From Aquimarina sp. MMG016 (GTDB lineage: Bacteria > Bacteroidota > Bacteroidia > Flavobacteriales > Flavobacteriaceae), in assembly GCF_018100805.1 (NCBI RefSeq), contig NZ_JAGJEA010000005.1, positions 186,001 to 250,000 on the forward strand: a stretch of 64,000 nt of DNA, given 5' to 3'. The notes below the pieces were generated by a model that saw nothing but the letters and a program-made list of their open reading frames with translations, made no database searches and was not told where the DNA came from. Made by a program: the position numbers and the translations under genes. Each line of letters begins with the position of its first letter. Position 1 is the first letter of the stretch. Shown piece by piece: positions 36,016 through 45,048 of this stretch.

Positions 36016-36795
36016 TTAATCATCTGCTTCTATTAATAAAGGTGTCTTTCCATCGGTGACAATGATCTTACTGTTAGGAGACTGAGATAATTTATTAAAA
36101 GCCTCTATACTTCGTATTTTAATAATCTCCTTAGTTAACCCTTCAGCTAATATTTTTTGTGCATCACGTTCTCCTTGTGCATCAATTATTTTTCTATCTG
36201 CTTCTAACTTAGCTTGCTGAATCACAAATTCCATTCTCATCGCATCTTGTTCTGCTTGCAATTTTTGTTCTATTGAATTTGCCAACCCTCTTGGTAATTG
36301 AATACTTTTCATCAATACGGCTATTAATTCTATACCATCAGCCTGTTTTTCGAGATTTACTTTCATCTTCATCATAATCTCATCCTCTATTTTGGCTCGC
36401 ATACCGGAATGCATATCCTTGGCAAAAAATTGTGCACATACATCAGAAGAAGCTGATCTAAACACACTAGTAATAATAGACTCATATCCTTCTCCTAAAT
36501 TTTCTAATACGTCAGGAATTTTATTTTGTTCTAACCGATATAAAATCGAAATTTCTGAATTGACACTCAATCCCTCTTTACTAGGTAGACTTAAAATCAA
36601 TTTTATATTACTAGTCTGAGTAGATTCTTTTACTATTTTACTTACCAGTGGATTATAAAATACAGTCCCCTGAGTAGAAACTTTATTAGAAAACTTCCCC
36701 AAAGTTTGTTTTACACCAGCCTCTCCAGGCCTAATTACCGCACAACTGGAAAATACAATAAGTACTCCCATCAAAAGAAAAAAATTAGTTTTCAT
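36016..36795 (-). CDS. Prohibitin/SPFH-domain lipoprotein
   Basis: A 259-residue SPFH (band 7) protein. The N-terminus is a lipoprotein-like signal ending FSSC (about C18), rather than the usual membrane hairpin. Then come the band-7 core (AVIRPGEAGVKQTLGKFSNKVSTQGTVFYNPLVSKIV, ILYRLEQ, NLGEGYESIITSVFRSASSDVCAQF) and the helical coiled region (LANSIEQKLQAEQDAMRMEFVIQQAKLEADRKIIDAQGERDAQKI). Such proteins form large ring assemblies on membranes and influence membrane protein turnover. In this form the ring would sit in the periplasm. A 45-base gap separates it from the small basic gene. Confidence 0.85.
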   Translation of the reverse strand: MKTNFFLLMGVLIVFSSCAVIRPGEAGVKQTLGKFSNKVSTQGTVFYNPLVSKIVKESTQTSNIKLILSLPSKEGLSVNSEISILYRLEQNKIPDVLENLGEGYESIITSVFRSASSDVCAQFFAKDMHSGMRAKIEDEIMMKMKVNLEKQADGIELIAVLMKSIQLPRGLANSIEQKLQAEQDAMRMEFVIQQAKLEADRKIIDAQGERDAQKILAEGLTKEIIKIRSIEAFNKLSQSPNSKIIVTDGKTPLLIEADD

Positions 36796-36882
36796 ACACG
36801 CTTACTTTTTTTGTTCAACATTCATTATTAAAATAATATCACACCTAAGGTTCATTTTATCATAGCATATATTATGCTCTAC

Positions 36883-37374
36883 TTAAATCCGTAATCTAAT
36901 TCCAAAACCTTCAAGTCTCAGCTCATAAAATGGATGTTGATTAGAATTTATATCAACAGACCGGAGATTCGTATTAAAGATATATTCTTGAAATATTATT
37001 GATGGATTCACTTTAGGCAATAAACCTCTAGAACGATGCTCGCCATTAGTGTTTCTTATTTTGGATTCTAATGATTTTGTTTTGATATCAGAATAATTTT
37101 CTGAGTGCAAATACAGTAGTGATAAAGGAGCTAATCTTTCGGTATTAAGGAACAAGGTTTCATTATTAACCATCATTTTATTTTTTAAACTATTTGGGGC
37201 TTCCAAAACACTCCCCGAAACTGAATAATTAGTATCACCATAAAGGCAAAACCAGCTCAATTTATCTACACATCTATCAGACATAAAAACATCTTTGTCC
37301 ATAAAACTTCCATTTCCAAAAAAAGAAAAGCTACTGAATAAGAAAAATGCAATTATGTATGATGTTTTTTTCAT
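36883..37374 (-). CDS. Hypothetical secreted protein
   Basis: A 163-residue protein with a signal peptide (SYIIAFFLFSSFSFFGNGS). The mature part has three cysteines close together (DRCVDKLSWFCLYG), then alternating polar and hydrophobic stretches, and ends ELRLEGFGIRLRI, an amphipathic strand-like end. I do not recognise a family. A TAnnTTTG-type box (TAAATTTG) lies at 37422-37429 on the minus strand. It is divergent from the LysR regulator gene and might be a target of it. Confidence 0.6.
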   Translation of the reverse strand: MKKTSYIIAFFLFSSFSFFGNGSFMDKDVFMSDRCVDKLSWFCLYGDTNYSVSGSVLEAPNSLKNKMMVNNETLFLNTERLAPLSLLYLHSENYSDIKTKSLESKIRNTNGEHRSRGLLPKVNPSIIFQEYIFNTNLRSVDINSNQHPFYELRLEGFGIRLRI

Positions 37375-37487
37375 TTTGATAATATTATTTAATCATTATT
37401 GTTAATTTTTTATTAATTATTCAAATTTACTGAATTACTTCCATATATTTTTATTTATATTTATTATGATTTACATAAATACTAATT

Positions 37488-38402
37488 ATGCATTATACAC
37501 TTCATCAATTACAGATTTTCTTAAAAATCACTGAAAAAGAAAGTATTACAAAAGCTTCTGAAGAATTATATCTAACCCAACCTGCAGTTTCTATACAATT
37601 GAAGAAGTTTCAAGATCAATTTCCTATTCCGCTTACAGAAGTGATTGGCAGAAAACTATATATAACTGATTTTGGAAAAGAAATAGCGGCAGCAGCAGAA
37701 AAAATATTAGAAGAAGTAGAGGAGATCAATTATAAAACAATGTCTTATAGTGGTCAACTTACAGGTAAGTTAAAAATTTCGATTGTATCAACGGGTAAAT
37801 ATGTGATGCCATATTTTCTTTCAGACTTTATTAATCAACATGAAGGTATCGATCTCGTATTAGATGTAACCAATAAGGCACAAGTTATAGAAAGCCTTAA
37901 ACGAAATACTGTTGATTTTTCACTGGTTTCCGTACTTCCTGATCATCTTCAAATAGATAAGATTCAATTGATGGAAAATCAATTATATCTAGTAGGCAAT
38001 ACAGAGCAAAAATTTGATAAAAAAATGTACAGTACTTCCATCCTGGCCGAACTTCCTCTCATATATAGAGAACAAGGCTCCGGAACCCGACATACTATGG
38101 AAAGGTTTATTCAGAAAAATGATCTGAAAGTTAGAAAAAACATGGAACTCACCTCTAATGAGGCTGTAAAACAAGCTGTACTTGCAGGGTTAGGATATTC
38201 TATTATGCCTTTGATTGGCATCAGAAATGAGTTAAAAACTGGCCGTTTGCAGATCATACCTGTAAAAGGTTTTCCTATTAAATCAAACTGGCATCTAATC
38301 TGGTTGAAAAACAAAAAATTCTCATTGGTTGCCGATGCTTTTTTAAAATATCTGGAAAGTGAGAAGGATACAGTCATTAAACAGAAATTTGAAAATATAT
38401 AA
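37488..38402 (+). CDS. LysR-family transcriptional regulator
   Basis: A 304-residue regulator with an N-terminal winged helix-turn-helix (LHQLQIFLKITEKESITKASEELYLTQPAVSIQLKKFQDQF, residues 4-44) and a LysR effector-binding domain (GKLKISIVSTGKYVMPYFLSDFINQHEGIDL, then YREQGSGTRHTMERF and EAVKQAVLAGLGYSIMPL). The ligand is not predictable, although the CysB/Cbl-like text YREQGSGTR is notable. It lies divergent from the orphan secreted protein gene and upstream of the PAP2 gene, which has its own -7 box. Confidence 0.9.
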   Translation: MHYTLHQLQIFLKITEKESITKASEELYLTQPAVSIQLKKFQDQFPIPLTEVIGRKLYITDFGKEIAAAAEKILEEVEEINYKTMSYSGQLTGKLKISIVSTGKYVMPYFLSDFINQHEGIDLVLDVTNKAQVIESLKRNTVDFSLVSVLPDHLQIDKIQLMENQLYLVGNTEQKFDKKMYSTSILAELPLIYREQGSGTRHTMERFIQKNDLKVRKNMELTSNEAVKQAVLAGLGYSIMPLIGIRNELKTGRLQIIPVKGFPIKSNWHLIWLKNKKFSLVADAFLKYLESEKDTVIKQKFENI

Positions 38403-38444
38403 AAAACAGATTTACCTCAACTATTACTATTCATCATAAGTTAC

Positions 38445-38452
38445 TATTTTTG
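38445..38452 (+). promoter_or_regulatory. -7 box of the PAP2 gene (TATTTTTG)
   Basis: Perfect TAnnTTTG match, 17 bases before the ATG at 38470. No clear -33 TTG. Confidence 0.45.
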
Positions 38453-38469
38453 TAAAGCAAAATTTTGAT

Positions 38470-39336
38470 ATGAACACACCCAAATATTTACTTGTACTTT
38501 CCATATTCATATTTTCTACATTTCAGTTACATTCTCAAAATTTACAAGAACCTATTGATTCATTAGGTTTAAAAAAAGAATTGACTACCTGGCAAATGCT
38601 AAAATACGATGGCGCATCTGTTTTTGGCGGTGTAAAACACGCTTACACACAACCTGCACGATGGAAAGGAAAAGATTGGATAACTTTTGGAAGTGTTATT
38701 GCCGGTAGTGCAATTTTATTGGCTGTTGACGAACCCGTTAATGATTATTTCACCAATCAAAGAGAAGGAATTCCTCATATTATAAGAGAAACAGGTTTTC
38801 GCTTTGGTAAACCTTTGGTCAATTATGGGCTTACTACCGGAGTTTATGCTTTTGGTTTATTCACCAAAAACGAAAAAGTGAGAAAAACAGGTGTTTTACT
38901 GATTGCTTCTGCAACAGCAGGAGGGATTATTCAGACCTTTAGTAAAACCCTGGCTGGTCGTGCAAGACCTACAACAAATGAAGGTAATCTTAGCTTTCAA
39001 CTTTGGTCAAACGAGGCGGCTTATCATTCATTTCCTTCCGGACATGCCATTCTTTCGTTTACCACCGCTTATGCAATTGCTAAGCAGTTTGAAAACCCTT
39101 ATGTAAAAGGTGGAATAATTGCATTAGGTCTATTATCACCTGTATCCCGTTTATGGGAAGGCGCACATTGGTTAAGTGATACCGCTTTGAGCATAGCCCT
39201 CAGTATAGCTATTGTTGACGGAATTGACAATTTTTTAAATAATAATAAAAGGTATGTATATAACCCTAAAAAGTTTAAAATCAAATGGGATCTTAAGCTA
39301 GGAGCAGGGCAACTAGGAGTTGTTGGTACATTTTAA
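38470..39336 (+). CDS. PAP2-family phosphatase, membrane-associated
   Basis: A 288-residue protein with a signal peptide (YLLVLSIFIFSTFQLHSQ) and the full PAP2 phosphatase triad: KTLAGRARP (about residue 159), SFPSGHAIL (about 186) and SRLWEGAHWLSD (about 225). Several hydrophobic helices surround these. It probably hydrolyses lipid phosphates such as undecaprenyl pyrophosphate or phosphatidic acid at the periplasmic face. The stop is only three bases from the stop of the convergent glycerol kinase fusion gene, so the two transcripts probably overlap. Confidence 0.88.
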   Translation: MNTPKYLLVLSIFIFSTFQLHSQNLQEPIDSLGLKKELTTWQMLKYDGASVFGGVKHAYTQPARWKGKDWITFGSVIAGSAILLAVDEPVNDYFTNQREGIPHIIRETGFRFGKPLVNYGLTTGVYAFGLFTKNEKVRKTGVLLIASATAGGIIQTFSKTLAGRARPTTNEGNLSFQLWSNEAAYHSFPSGHAILSFTTAYAIAKQFENPYVKGGIIALGLLSPVSRLWEGAHWLSDTALSIALSIAIVDGIDNFLNNNKRYVYNPKKFKIKWDLKLGAGQLGVVGTF

Positions 39337-39339
39337 AAT

Positions 39340-42300
39340 TTATTCAAATTCTTTCTCATAATACGTAGCGGCATCCTGTAGCAGCATATCCAAATATTTA
39401 TTTTCGTTTTTAAGACGGTTTTCATTCCAATTAAGATATTTTATTAAATCTTCCTCTATAATTGATCTATATCTATGTACGCTATTAATATCAAAATATA
39501 ACCTTCCAGTTCTTCTAACAAAGAAATCTACTAAACTATTCACCATCTCATGATGCACACAATACCATAACTCTGACCGTATTAATCTTTCTTCTACTTC
39601 ATCATTCAGAAAATAATTCACTTTATCAATAATAATATCTGCTTGTTTACCATAGGTAGAAACCAAATACCATCCATAATGCAAATCTTCAACCTTCAAA
39701 TCAATCAGTTGCTGAGCAATCTGATCTAAATAAGCATCTACTTCCTTACTATTTTTAAGAGGATCACTGGTTAACGGTATTTGTTTAGTATGGGATTTAG
39801 AAAATCGCTCTCTTCTTTTACTCCCCATGGTTTTAAGAACCTCGTCGATAACCCGCTGCGCCATTTTACGATACCCTGTTAGTTTTCCTCCGGCAATAGA
39901 GATCAATCCTGTTTCGGATATAAAAATCTCATCTTTTCTGGATAATTCAGACGGATCTTTTCCTTCCTCATGAATTAATGGTCGCAGTCCTGCCCAGTTA
40001 GATTCTATATCTTCTACTGTTAATGCCTCACTAGGAAACATATTATTTACCGCTTTAAGAAGATATGAAGCATCATCTTGCGTAGCTACGACCCGATTTA
40101 AATTAGCATTATAATTTGTATCCGTGGTTCCTACATAAGTGGCTCTTCCTCTTGGAATGGCAAAAATCATTCTTCCATCAGGTACATCAAAATAGATAGA
40201 TTGTGTAAGCGGAAAACGTTCTCTGGAAAAAACCAAATGTACACCTTTAGTAAGATGGAGATACTTATTATTCAAGGAGTCGTCTTTTTCTCTTAAAAGA
40301 TCTACCCACGGGCCAGCTGCAGAAACATAACTCCTAGATTTAATTGTAAATACTTCTTTGGTATTATGATCCAAACATTGTAAGCTTTTAATTTTACCTT
40401 CGTCATCATAATTAAAAGAAGTCATTTCACAATAATTAATACTATTTGAGCCATAGGAAGCTGCTTTTTTAAGTAATTCAATTGTAAGCCTTGCATCATC
40501 AGTTCTATATTCTGCATAATACCCTCCTCCGGTAAGGCCTTCTTTGTTTAATAAAGGTTCTTTGTTCATAGTTTCCTTTGCGCTAAGCATCTTGCGTTTA
40601 TCATCTCCTTCTACATTAGCCAAAAAATCATAAACTTTTAATCCAATTGAAGCCATAACTTTACCATAGGTACCGCCTTCAATAAGAGGAAGCAACATTT
40701 TCTCCGGAACCACCAAATGAGGAGCTATTTTATGTACGGTAGCTCTTTCACTTCCTGATTCTGCAACTAATCCAATTTCTAATTGCTTTAGATATCGTAA
40801 TCCTCCGTGGATAAGTTTGGTGGATTTATTACTAGTCCCCGAAGCAAAATCATTTTTTTCAATCAGACACACTCTTAACCCTCTGGAGGCTGCATCTAAA
40901 GCAATTCCTGCCCCTGTAACTCCTCCGCCTATAATAGTAAGGTCATATTTTGTGTTTTTAGCCCTTTGGAGTTGTGTTTGACGATCTAGTACCGAAAACC
41001 GTATTGGCCCTTCTTCCTTTACAGCCAACATATTTTTGTTTACTGTTAGTGTTCTAGATACTGCTTCTTGCCACCCGATATATTTTCGGCTTCGCTCGTG
41101 TTCTGTAATTTTTGGTTTAAATATGGTATCGACAGCTCTGATCTTGGTGATATCTTTTTTAGTCCAAATTCCTGCTTTAATTCCTGCAAGAAAAGCTGCA
41201 CCCAATGCAGTAACTTCTAACATCTTAGGGCGATCCACTTCTACATTAAGAATATCTGACTGAAATTGCATTAGATAATTGTTTGCAGATGCTCCTCCAT
41301 CAACTTTTAGTGATGCCATTTGTTTACCACTATCTTCTATCATGGCCTCCAGTACATCCCGGGTTTGATAAGCTAACGCTTCTACAGTGCCTTTTACAAT
41401 CTCATTTTTACCAGAATCCAATGTAAGTCCATAAATCGCTCCTTTGGCATTCATATCCCAATGCGGAGCTCCAAGTCCTGCAAATGCCGGAACAACATAT
41501 AAATCTTCTGAAGATTTGGTTGTTTTACAAATTTCTTCGGTTTCAGAAGCTTTTTCAATTACCTGGAGTTTATCTCTGAGCCATTGTATAGAAGCTCCTG
41601 CCACAAAAACACTTCCTTCTAACGCATATTTTATATTGTCTTCGGGTATACTACAGCACAATGTAGTTAATAATCCATTCTGAGATTTATAAGGTTTCTT
41701 TCCTGTATTGAGTAACATAAAACAACCCGTCCCATAGGTATTTTTGGCAATTCCGGATTTATACCCTCCTTGCCCAAACAAAGAAGCCTGTTGATCACCG
41801 GCTACACCATAAATAGGGATGTTGTGACCATCATAATCAATGTTTCCAAAATCAGAAGAGGAATATTGAACTTTAGGAAGTACCGTCTTAGGAATACTCA
41901 TAGCAGATAATAGTTTTTCATCCCAATCCAGATTAATGATATTATACAACATTGTTCTGGAAGCATTAGAATGATCCGTGACATGACTTGTTCCGTTGGT
42001 GAATTTCCAAATCAGCCAAGTATCTATAGTTCCAAATAATAGTTCTCCTTTCTCAGCTTTTTCTCTTGCTCCATCTACATTATCTAAAATCCACTTTAAT
42101 TTAGTTCCAGAAAAATAAGAATCAATGATCAACCCGGTATTCTTTGATACATAATCGCTTAATCCTTCGGCTTTTAAATATTCACAAATCTTTGTAGTTC
42201 TTTTATCTAACCAAACAATGGCATTATAAACAGGTAATCCGGTATTTTTATCCCAAACCACTGTCGTTTCACGTTGATTTGTGATTCCAACAGCGGCCAC

Positions 42301-42519
42301 ATCTTCGATAGATATATTTGATTTTTCAATTACTTCTATAAATACTTCTTGTTGGTGTCTAAAAATTTCTAAAGGATCATGCTCAACCCATCCAGGTTTT
42401 GGATACTGCTGAGTGAGTTCTTGTTGCGCAATTCCACAAATCTCCCCAAGGTTATTAAAAATAATTGCACGTGTGCTGGTAGTACCCTGATCAAATGCGA
42501 TTACATATTTCTTGACCAT
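39340..42519 (-). CDS. Glycerol kinase fused to glycerol-3-phosphate dehydrogenase
   Basis: One continuous 1059-residue frame. Residues 1 to about 496 are a complete glycerol kinase (DQGTTSTRAIIF at the start, GVAGDQQASLFGQGG, NTYGTGCFMLLNTG, and the usual end KYIGWQEAVSRTL). From about residue 505 begins a complete FAD-dependent aerobic glycerol-3-phosphate dehydrogenase (FSVLDRQTQLQRA, IIGGGVTGAGIALDAASRG, STKLIHGGLRYLK, ISIAGGKLTGYRKMA). Met497 lies in the linker and could be the relic of a separate glpD start. The fusion would channel glycerol-3-phosphate directly to oxidation to dihydroxyacetone phosphate. No glpF transporter is near. Confidence 0.92.
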   Translation of the reverse strand: MVKKYVIAFDQGTTSTRAIIFNNLGEICGIAQQELTQQYPKPGWVEHDPLEIFRHQQEVFIEVIEKSNISIEDVAAVGITNQRETTVVWDKNTGLPVYNAIVWLDKRTTKICEYLKAEGLSDYVSKNTGLIIDSYFSGTKLKWILDNVDGAREKAEKGELLFGTIDTWLIWKFTNGTSHVTDHSNASRTMLYNIINLDWDEKLLSAMSIPKTVLPKVQYSSSDFGNIDYDGHNIPIYGVAGDQQASLFGQGGYKSGIAKNTYGTGCFMLLNTGKKPYKSQNGLLTTLCCSIPEDNIKYALEGSVFVAGASIQWLRDKLQVIEKASETEEICKTTKSSEDLYVVPAFAGLGAPHWDMNAKGAIYGLTLDSGKNEIVKGTVEALAYQTRDVLEAMIEDSGKQMASLKVDGGASANNYLMQFQSDILNVEVDRPKMLEVTALGAAFLAGIKAGIWTKKDITKIRAVDTIFKPKITEHERSRKYIGWQEAVSRTLTVNKNMLAVKEEGPIRFSVLDRQTQLQRAKNTKYDLTIIGGGVTGAGIALDAASRGLRVCLIEKNDFASGTSNKSTKLIHGGLRYLKQLEIGLVAESGSERATVHKIAPHLVVPEKMLLPLIEGGTYGKVMASIGLKVYDFLANVEGDDKRKMLSAKETMNKEPLLNKEGLTGGGYYAEYRTDDARLTIELLKKAASYGSNSINYCEMTSFNYDDEGKIKSLQCLDHNTKEVFTIKSRSYVSAAGPWVDLLREKDDSLNNKYLHLTKGVHLVFSRERFPLTQSIYFDVPDGRMIFAIPRGRATYVGTTDTNYNANLNRVVATQDDASYLLKAVNNMFPSEALTVEDIESNWAGLRPLIHEEGKDPSELSRKDEIFISETGLISIAGGKLTGYRKMAQRVIDEVLKTMGSKRRERFSKSHTKQIPLTSDPLKNSKEVDAYLDQIAQQLIDLKVEDLHYGWYLVSTYGKQADIIIDKVNYFLNDEVEERLIRSELWYCVHHEMVNSLVDFFVRRTGRLYFDINSVHRYRSIIEEDLIKYLNWNENRLKNENKYLDMLLQDAATYYEKEFE

Positions 42520-42701
42520 ATCAGAATTTTATTTGAAGTGTTATATTGAATATCCTTATTTCAAAATAACCATTAAACAATCTTTCACATTACTTTGTAA
42601 TTGAAATCACTATGTAAAATAGTATCTTTTTGACCAATAGAAAAGAGAATCTAAGTATAAAAAAAATGTAATCGTTTGTATTATATTTTCTTTAAAGAAA
42701 A

Positions 42702-43616
42702 CTACTTGTCTTTAATCGGCAAGAAAATTTCTGCTTTCCAGCTGGATGCATTATCATCTTGCATAGGGTTATTGTAGAAAATCTCTAATGGTTTTTTTTC
42801 TACTAAAATACTTCTTCGTTTAGCATATTCTAATAATGCAAACCAGGCCTGATCACTATTCCTATAATTACCATAGAAAATAGCCTTTAGTGCTTTACGA
42901 GAAGGACGTTTATTATATTTTATTTTAGAACTTGTAGGGAGCGAATCCTTATATTCTATTGGAAAACCAAAATCAAACCAGATATCATCAGTTCTTATAT
43001 CCCATTCTCTAATTTTCACAAATGGATACCCGTTTTGCTCAATTTTATTCTCAATTATTTTAGGATATAAATCCGCATTAGCTCTTAACATCGCACCTGC
43101 CTTCATAAAACGTTTAGTTTTTGAGGATAAATACAAATATTCAACTTCAGGAATTTCGGATTCTCCTTCTATTTTTATTCTAAAATTATGTGAAAAATTA
43201 TTGACCCCTTTACCAAAACCAGTTAGCTCTTTTTTAACCGATCTAATGAATTTTGTTTCTCCGGACAACACCCCTAGTCTATTGATAATAGAATGTTCTT
43301 TTGAAGTAATTCCAACTTTAATTTCTGTAACAGAATCATTAACGCTTTGTAAACTCCAGTATAGATTAAGTGTAGTATCTTTTAGTTTAACCTGCTGCCG
43401 TACTGTTTCGAACAGACTAGCATTCAAAGTATTGATGTTCAACGATTTTGAATCATTCCCCCAAGATTCCCAACTCAATATTTGATGATATATACTTCCA
43501 GGAGCACCTTTTGCTCTAAAAGTAATCTGATAATCATATGTTTTAATAAACAAATACCAAATTGTTATCCCCAAAAACAAAATTGTGGTGATTGAAAAAA
43601 CTTTTGTTCTCTTCAC
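42702..43616 (-). CDS. GyrI-like effector-binding domain protein
   Basis: A 304-residue protein with a single N-terminal hydrophobic helix (VFSITTILFLGITIWYLFI), so probably membrane-anchored, and a long extracytoplasmic part. The C-terminal 150 residues follow the GyrI/effector-binding pattern (YPKIIENKIEQNGYPFVKIREWD then DQAWFALLEYAKRRSILVEKKPLEIFYNNPMQDDNASSWKAEIFLPIK). Small-molecule binding is plausible. It lies 22 bases downstream of the haloperoxidase-fold gene and may belong to the same transcript. A 182-base gap separates it from the fusion gene. Confidence 0.72.
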   Translation of the reverse strand: MKRTKVFSITTILFLGITIWYLFIKTYDYQITFRAKGAPGSIYHQILSWESWGNDSKSLNINTLNASLFETVRQQVKLKDTTLNLYWSLQSVNDSVTEIKVGITSKEHSIINRLGVLSGETKFIRSVKKELTGFGKGVNNFSHNFRIKIEGESEIPEVEYLYLSSKTKRFMKAGAMLRANADLYPKIIENKIEQNGYPFVKIREWDIRTDDIWFDFGFPIEYKDSLPTSSKIKYNKRPSRKALKAIFYGNYRNSDQAWFALLEYAKRRSILVEKKPLEIFYNNPMQDDNASSWKAEIFLPIKDK

Positions 43617-43638
43617 TCTTTTATACTTTAATACAGTT

Positions 43639-45048
43639 TTACTTCGTAACTACAGAAGCTTCTTTGTTCATTTTCAATTTTTTATTCACAAAACTTCCCA
43701 ACGACCGTCCTTGTTCTAACCCTAAATCTATAGCAGCTCTATAATGTATTCCTCCGTATAATCTACTTATGGCCGCTTCATCTGCAGCCTGATTAAATGA
43801 GTTAAAAGAACGTATTGGCAACCCATATTGCACCTCTGTATTATCATTAAATGCAAAGTTATCTCCAAATATCTTTGTCAAAACTGTAGAAGCTGCTCCA
43901 GATACTACAGAGTGTCCGCTAGTGTACTCCGGGAAAGGTGGTGTTTGTAAAACCGGCACCCAGTTCTCATCGATATGCTGATTGATCAACGTTTCCGGGC
44001 GGATCAAATTACTTCTGTATTTCTCATCCCAACAGCTAATAAACGCATCAGCAATAGCAATAGAAGTTTTTGTGTATGCATAAATGGTTTTTGCAAAATC
44101 AGCATTGGTTTTTTTACTAGCAATCTTGCATATTCCGATCCAATGTGCTCCCGGGGTTATTTTTTTGGTAGCAAACATCAGATGCCCTTTATGCGTTGAA
44201 ACATAGGGGTTACAATCCCAGAACTGGGCAATTTCGAGTTTTTCAGAAGTCTCTCCTTCTTTTTTAATTGTTTCACCAACTTCATAGGTCTCCATTACTT
44301 CTTTATAAAAAGGACTATCTTTTTCCATAGAAAAATCTGGATATCTGGCAGGTTTAAACTGTGCTGCAGAATCTATGATTGACGGCCTTATTTTAGACCA
44401 ATGAGGTTCAATCCCATCCATATAATCCGGAGGTGTAGGTTGCCAGCGAGAAGGATCTTCTGTATTTACTGAAAACTTTGGCATTGTTCGAGTCTGAGCA
44501 TAATTATCAGAGGCATACCAGTTTTTTATATGTTCGGCAACTTCATCTCCGTACGCCTTAGAATTATTAAAGGTAGTTTTATCTATATCTTTCCAGGAGT
44601 TGTATAAACTATCTTGGTAGACTACTACTCGATCTTCAGAGAAAATAAGGTTTTTCCCTACTTCGAGATATGCTACTAATGCCGCTACTTTATAGTTTAT
44701 CTTTTTTTCTGCATTTGCAATAGGTATAGATTTTAAATCATGTAACTGATTAACTAATGAAATATATTTATCTTCTTCTTGACGAATTATTTCGTAGGCT
44801 GCAATATTGGAATAGTTATATATTCTACTAGCCACCGGTGGCGAAAAAATGTCATGAACCATTACTTCTGTGATCTTATCCACCGCTGCGTGATAATCAT
44901 CTGCTGTGATTATGATTTCCTGGGGTTCCTTTTGACAGGAAGTCAAAACTACTATTAGTAAAGCTAATGAAAACACCTTTCTTACCACCTTCAAAGAGGA
45001 AATAGTGCATAATTTATTTAGAAAATTCATATATCTCTGCTTTTTCAT
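43639..45048 (-). CDS. Vanadium-dependent haloperoxidase-fold (PAP2-like) lipoprotein
   Basis: A 469-residue protein with a lipobox (SLALLIVVLTSC) after a long charged start. The vanadate-pocket residues of the family are kept: the KYRSNLIRPETLI stretch with Lys and Arg, FPEYTSGHSVVSGAAS with the Ser-Gly-His core (about residue 376), and ISRLYGGIHYRAAIDLG with Arg and His (about 429). It could oxidise halides or act as a phosphatase; sequence does not decide. The gene starts inside the last codons of the upstream VCBS gene (overlap up to 35 bases; an alternative start at 45030 overlaps by 17), so translation is coupled. Confidence 0.87.
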   Translation of the reverse strand: MKKQRYMNFLNKLCTISSLKVVRKVFSLALLIVVLTSCQKEPQEIIITADDYHAAVDKITEVMVHDIFSPPVASRIYNYSNIAAYEIIRQEEDKYISLVNQLHDLKSIPIANAEKKINYKVAALVAYLEVGKNLIFSEDRVVVYQDSLYNSWKDIDKTTFNNSKAYGDEVAEHIKNWYASDNYAQTRTMPKFSVNTEDPSRWQPTPPDYMDGIEPHWSKIRPSIIDSAAQFKPARYPDFSMEKDSPFYKEVMETYEVGETIKKEGETSEKLEIAQFWDCNPYVSTHKGHLMFATKKITPGAHWIGICKIASKKTNADFAKTIYAYTKTSIAIADAFISCWDEKYRSNLIRPETLINQHIDENWVPVLQTPPFPEYTSGHSVVSGAASTVLTKIFGDNFAFNDNTEVQYGLPIRSFNSFNQAADEAAISRLYGGIHYRAAIDLGLEQGRSLGSFVNKKLKMNKEASVVTK

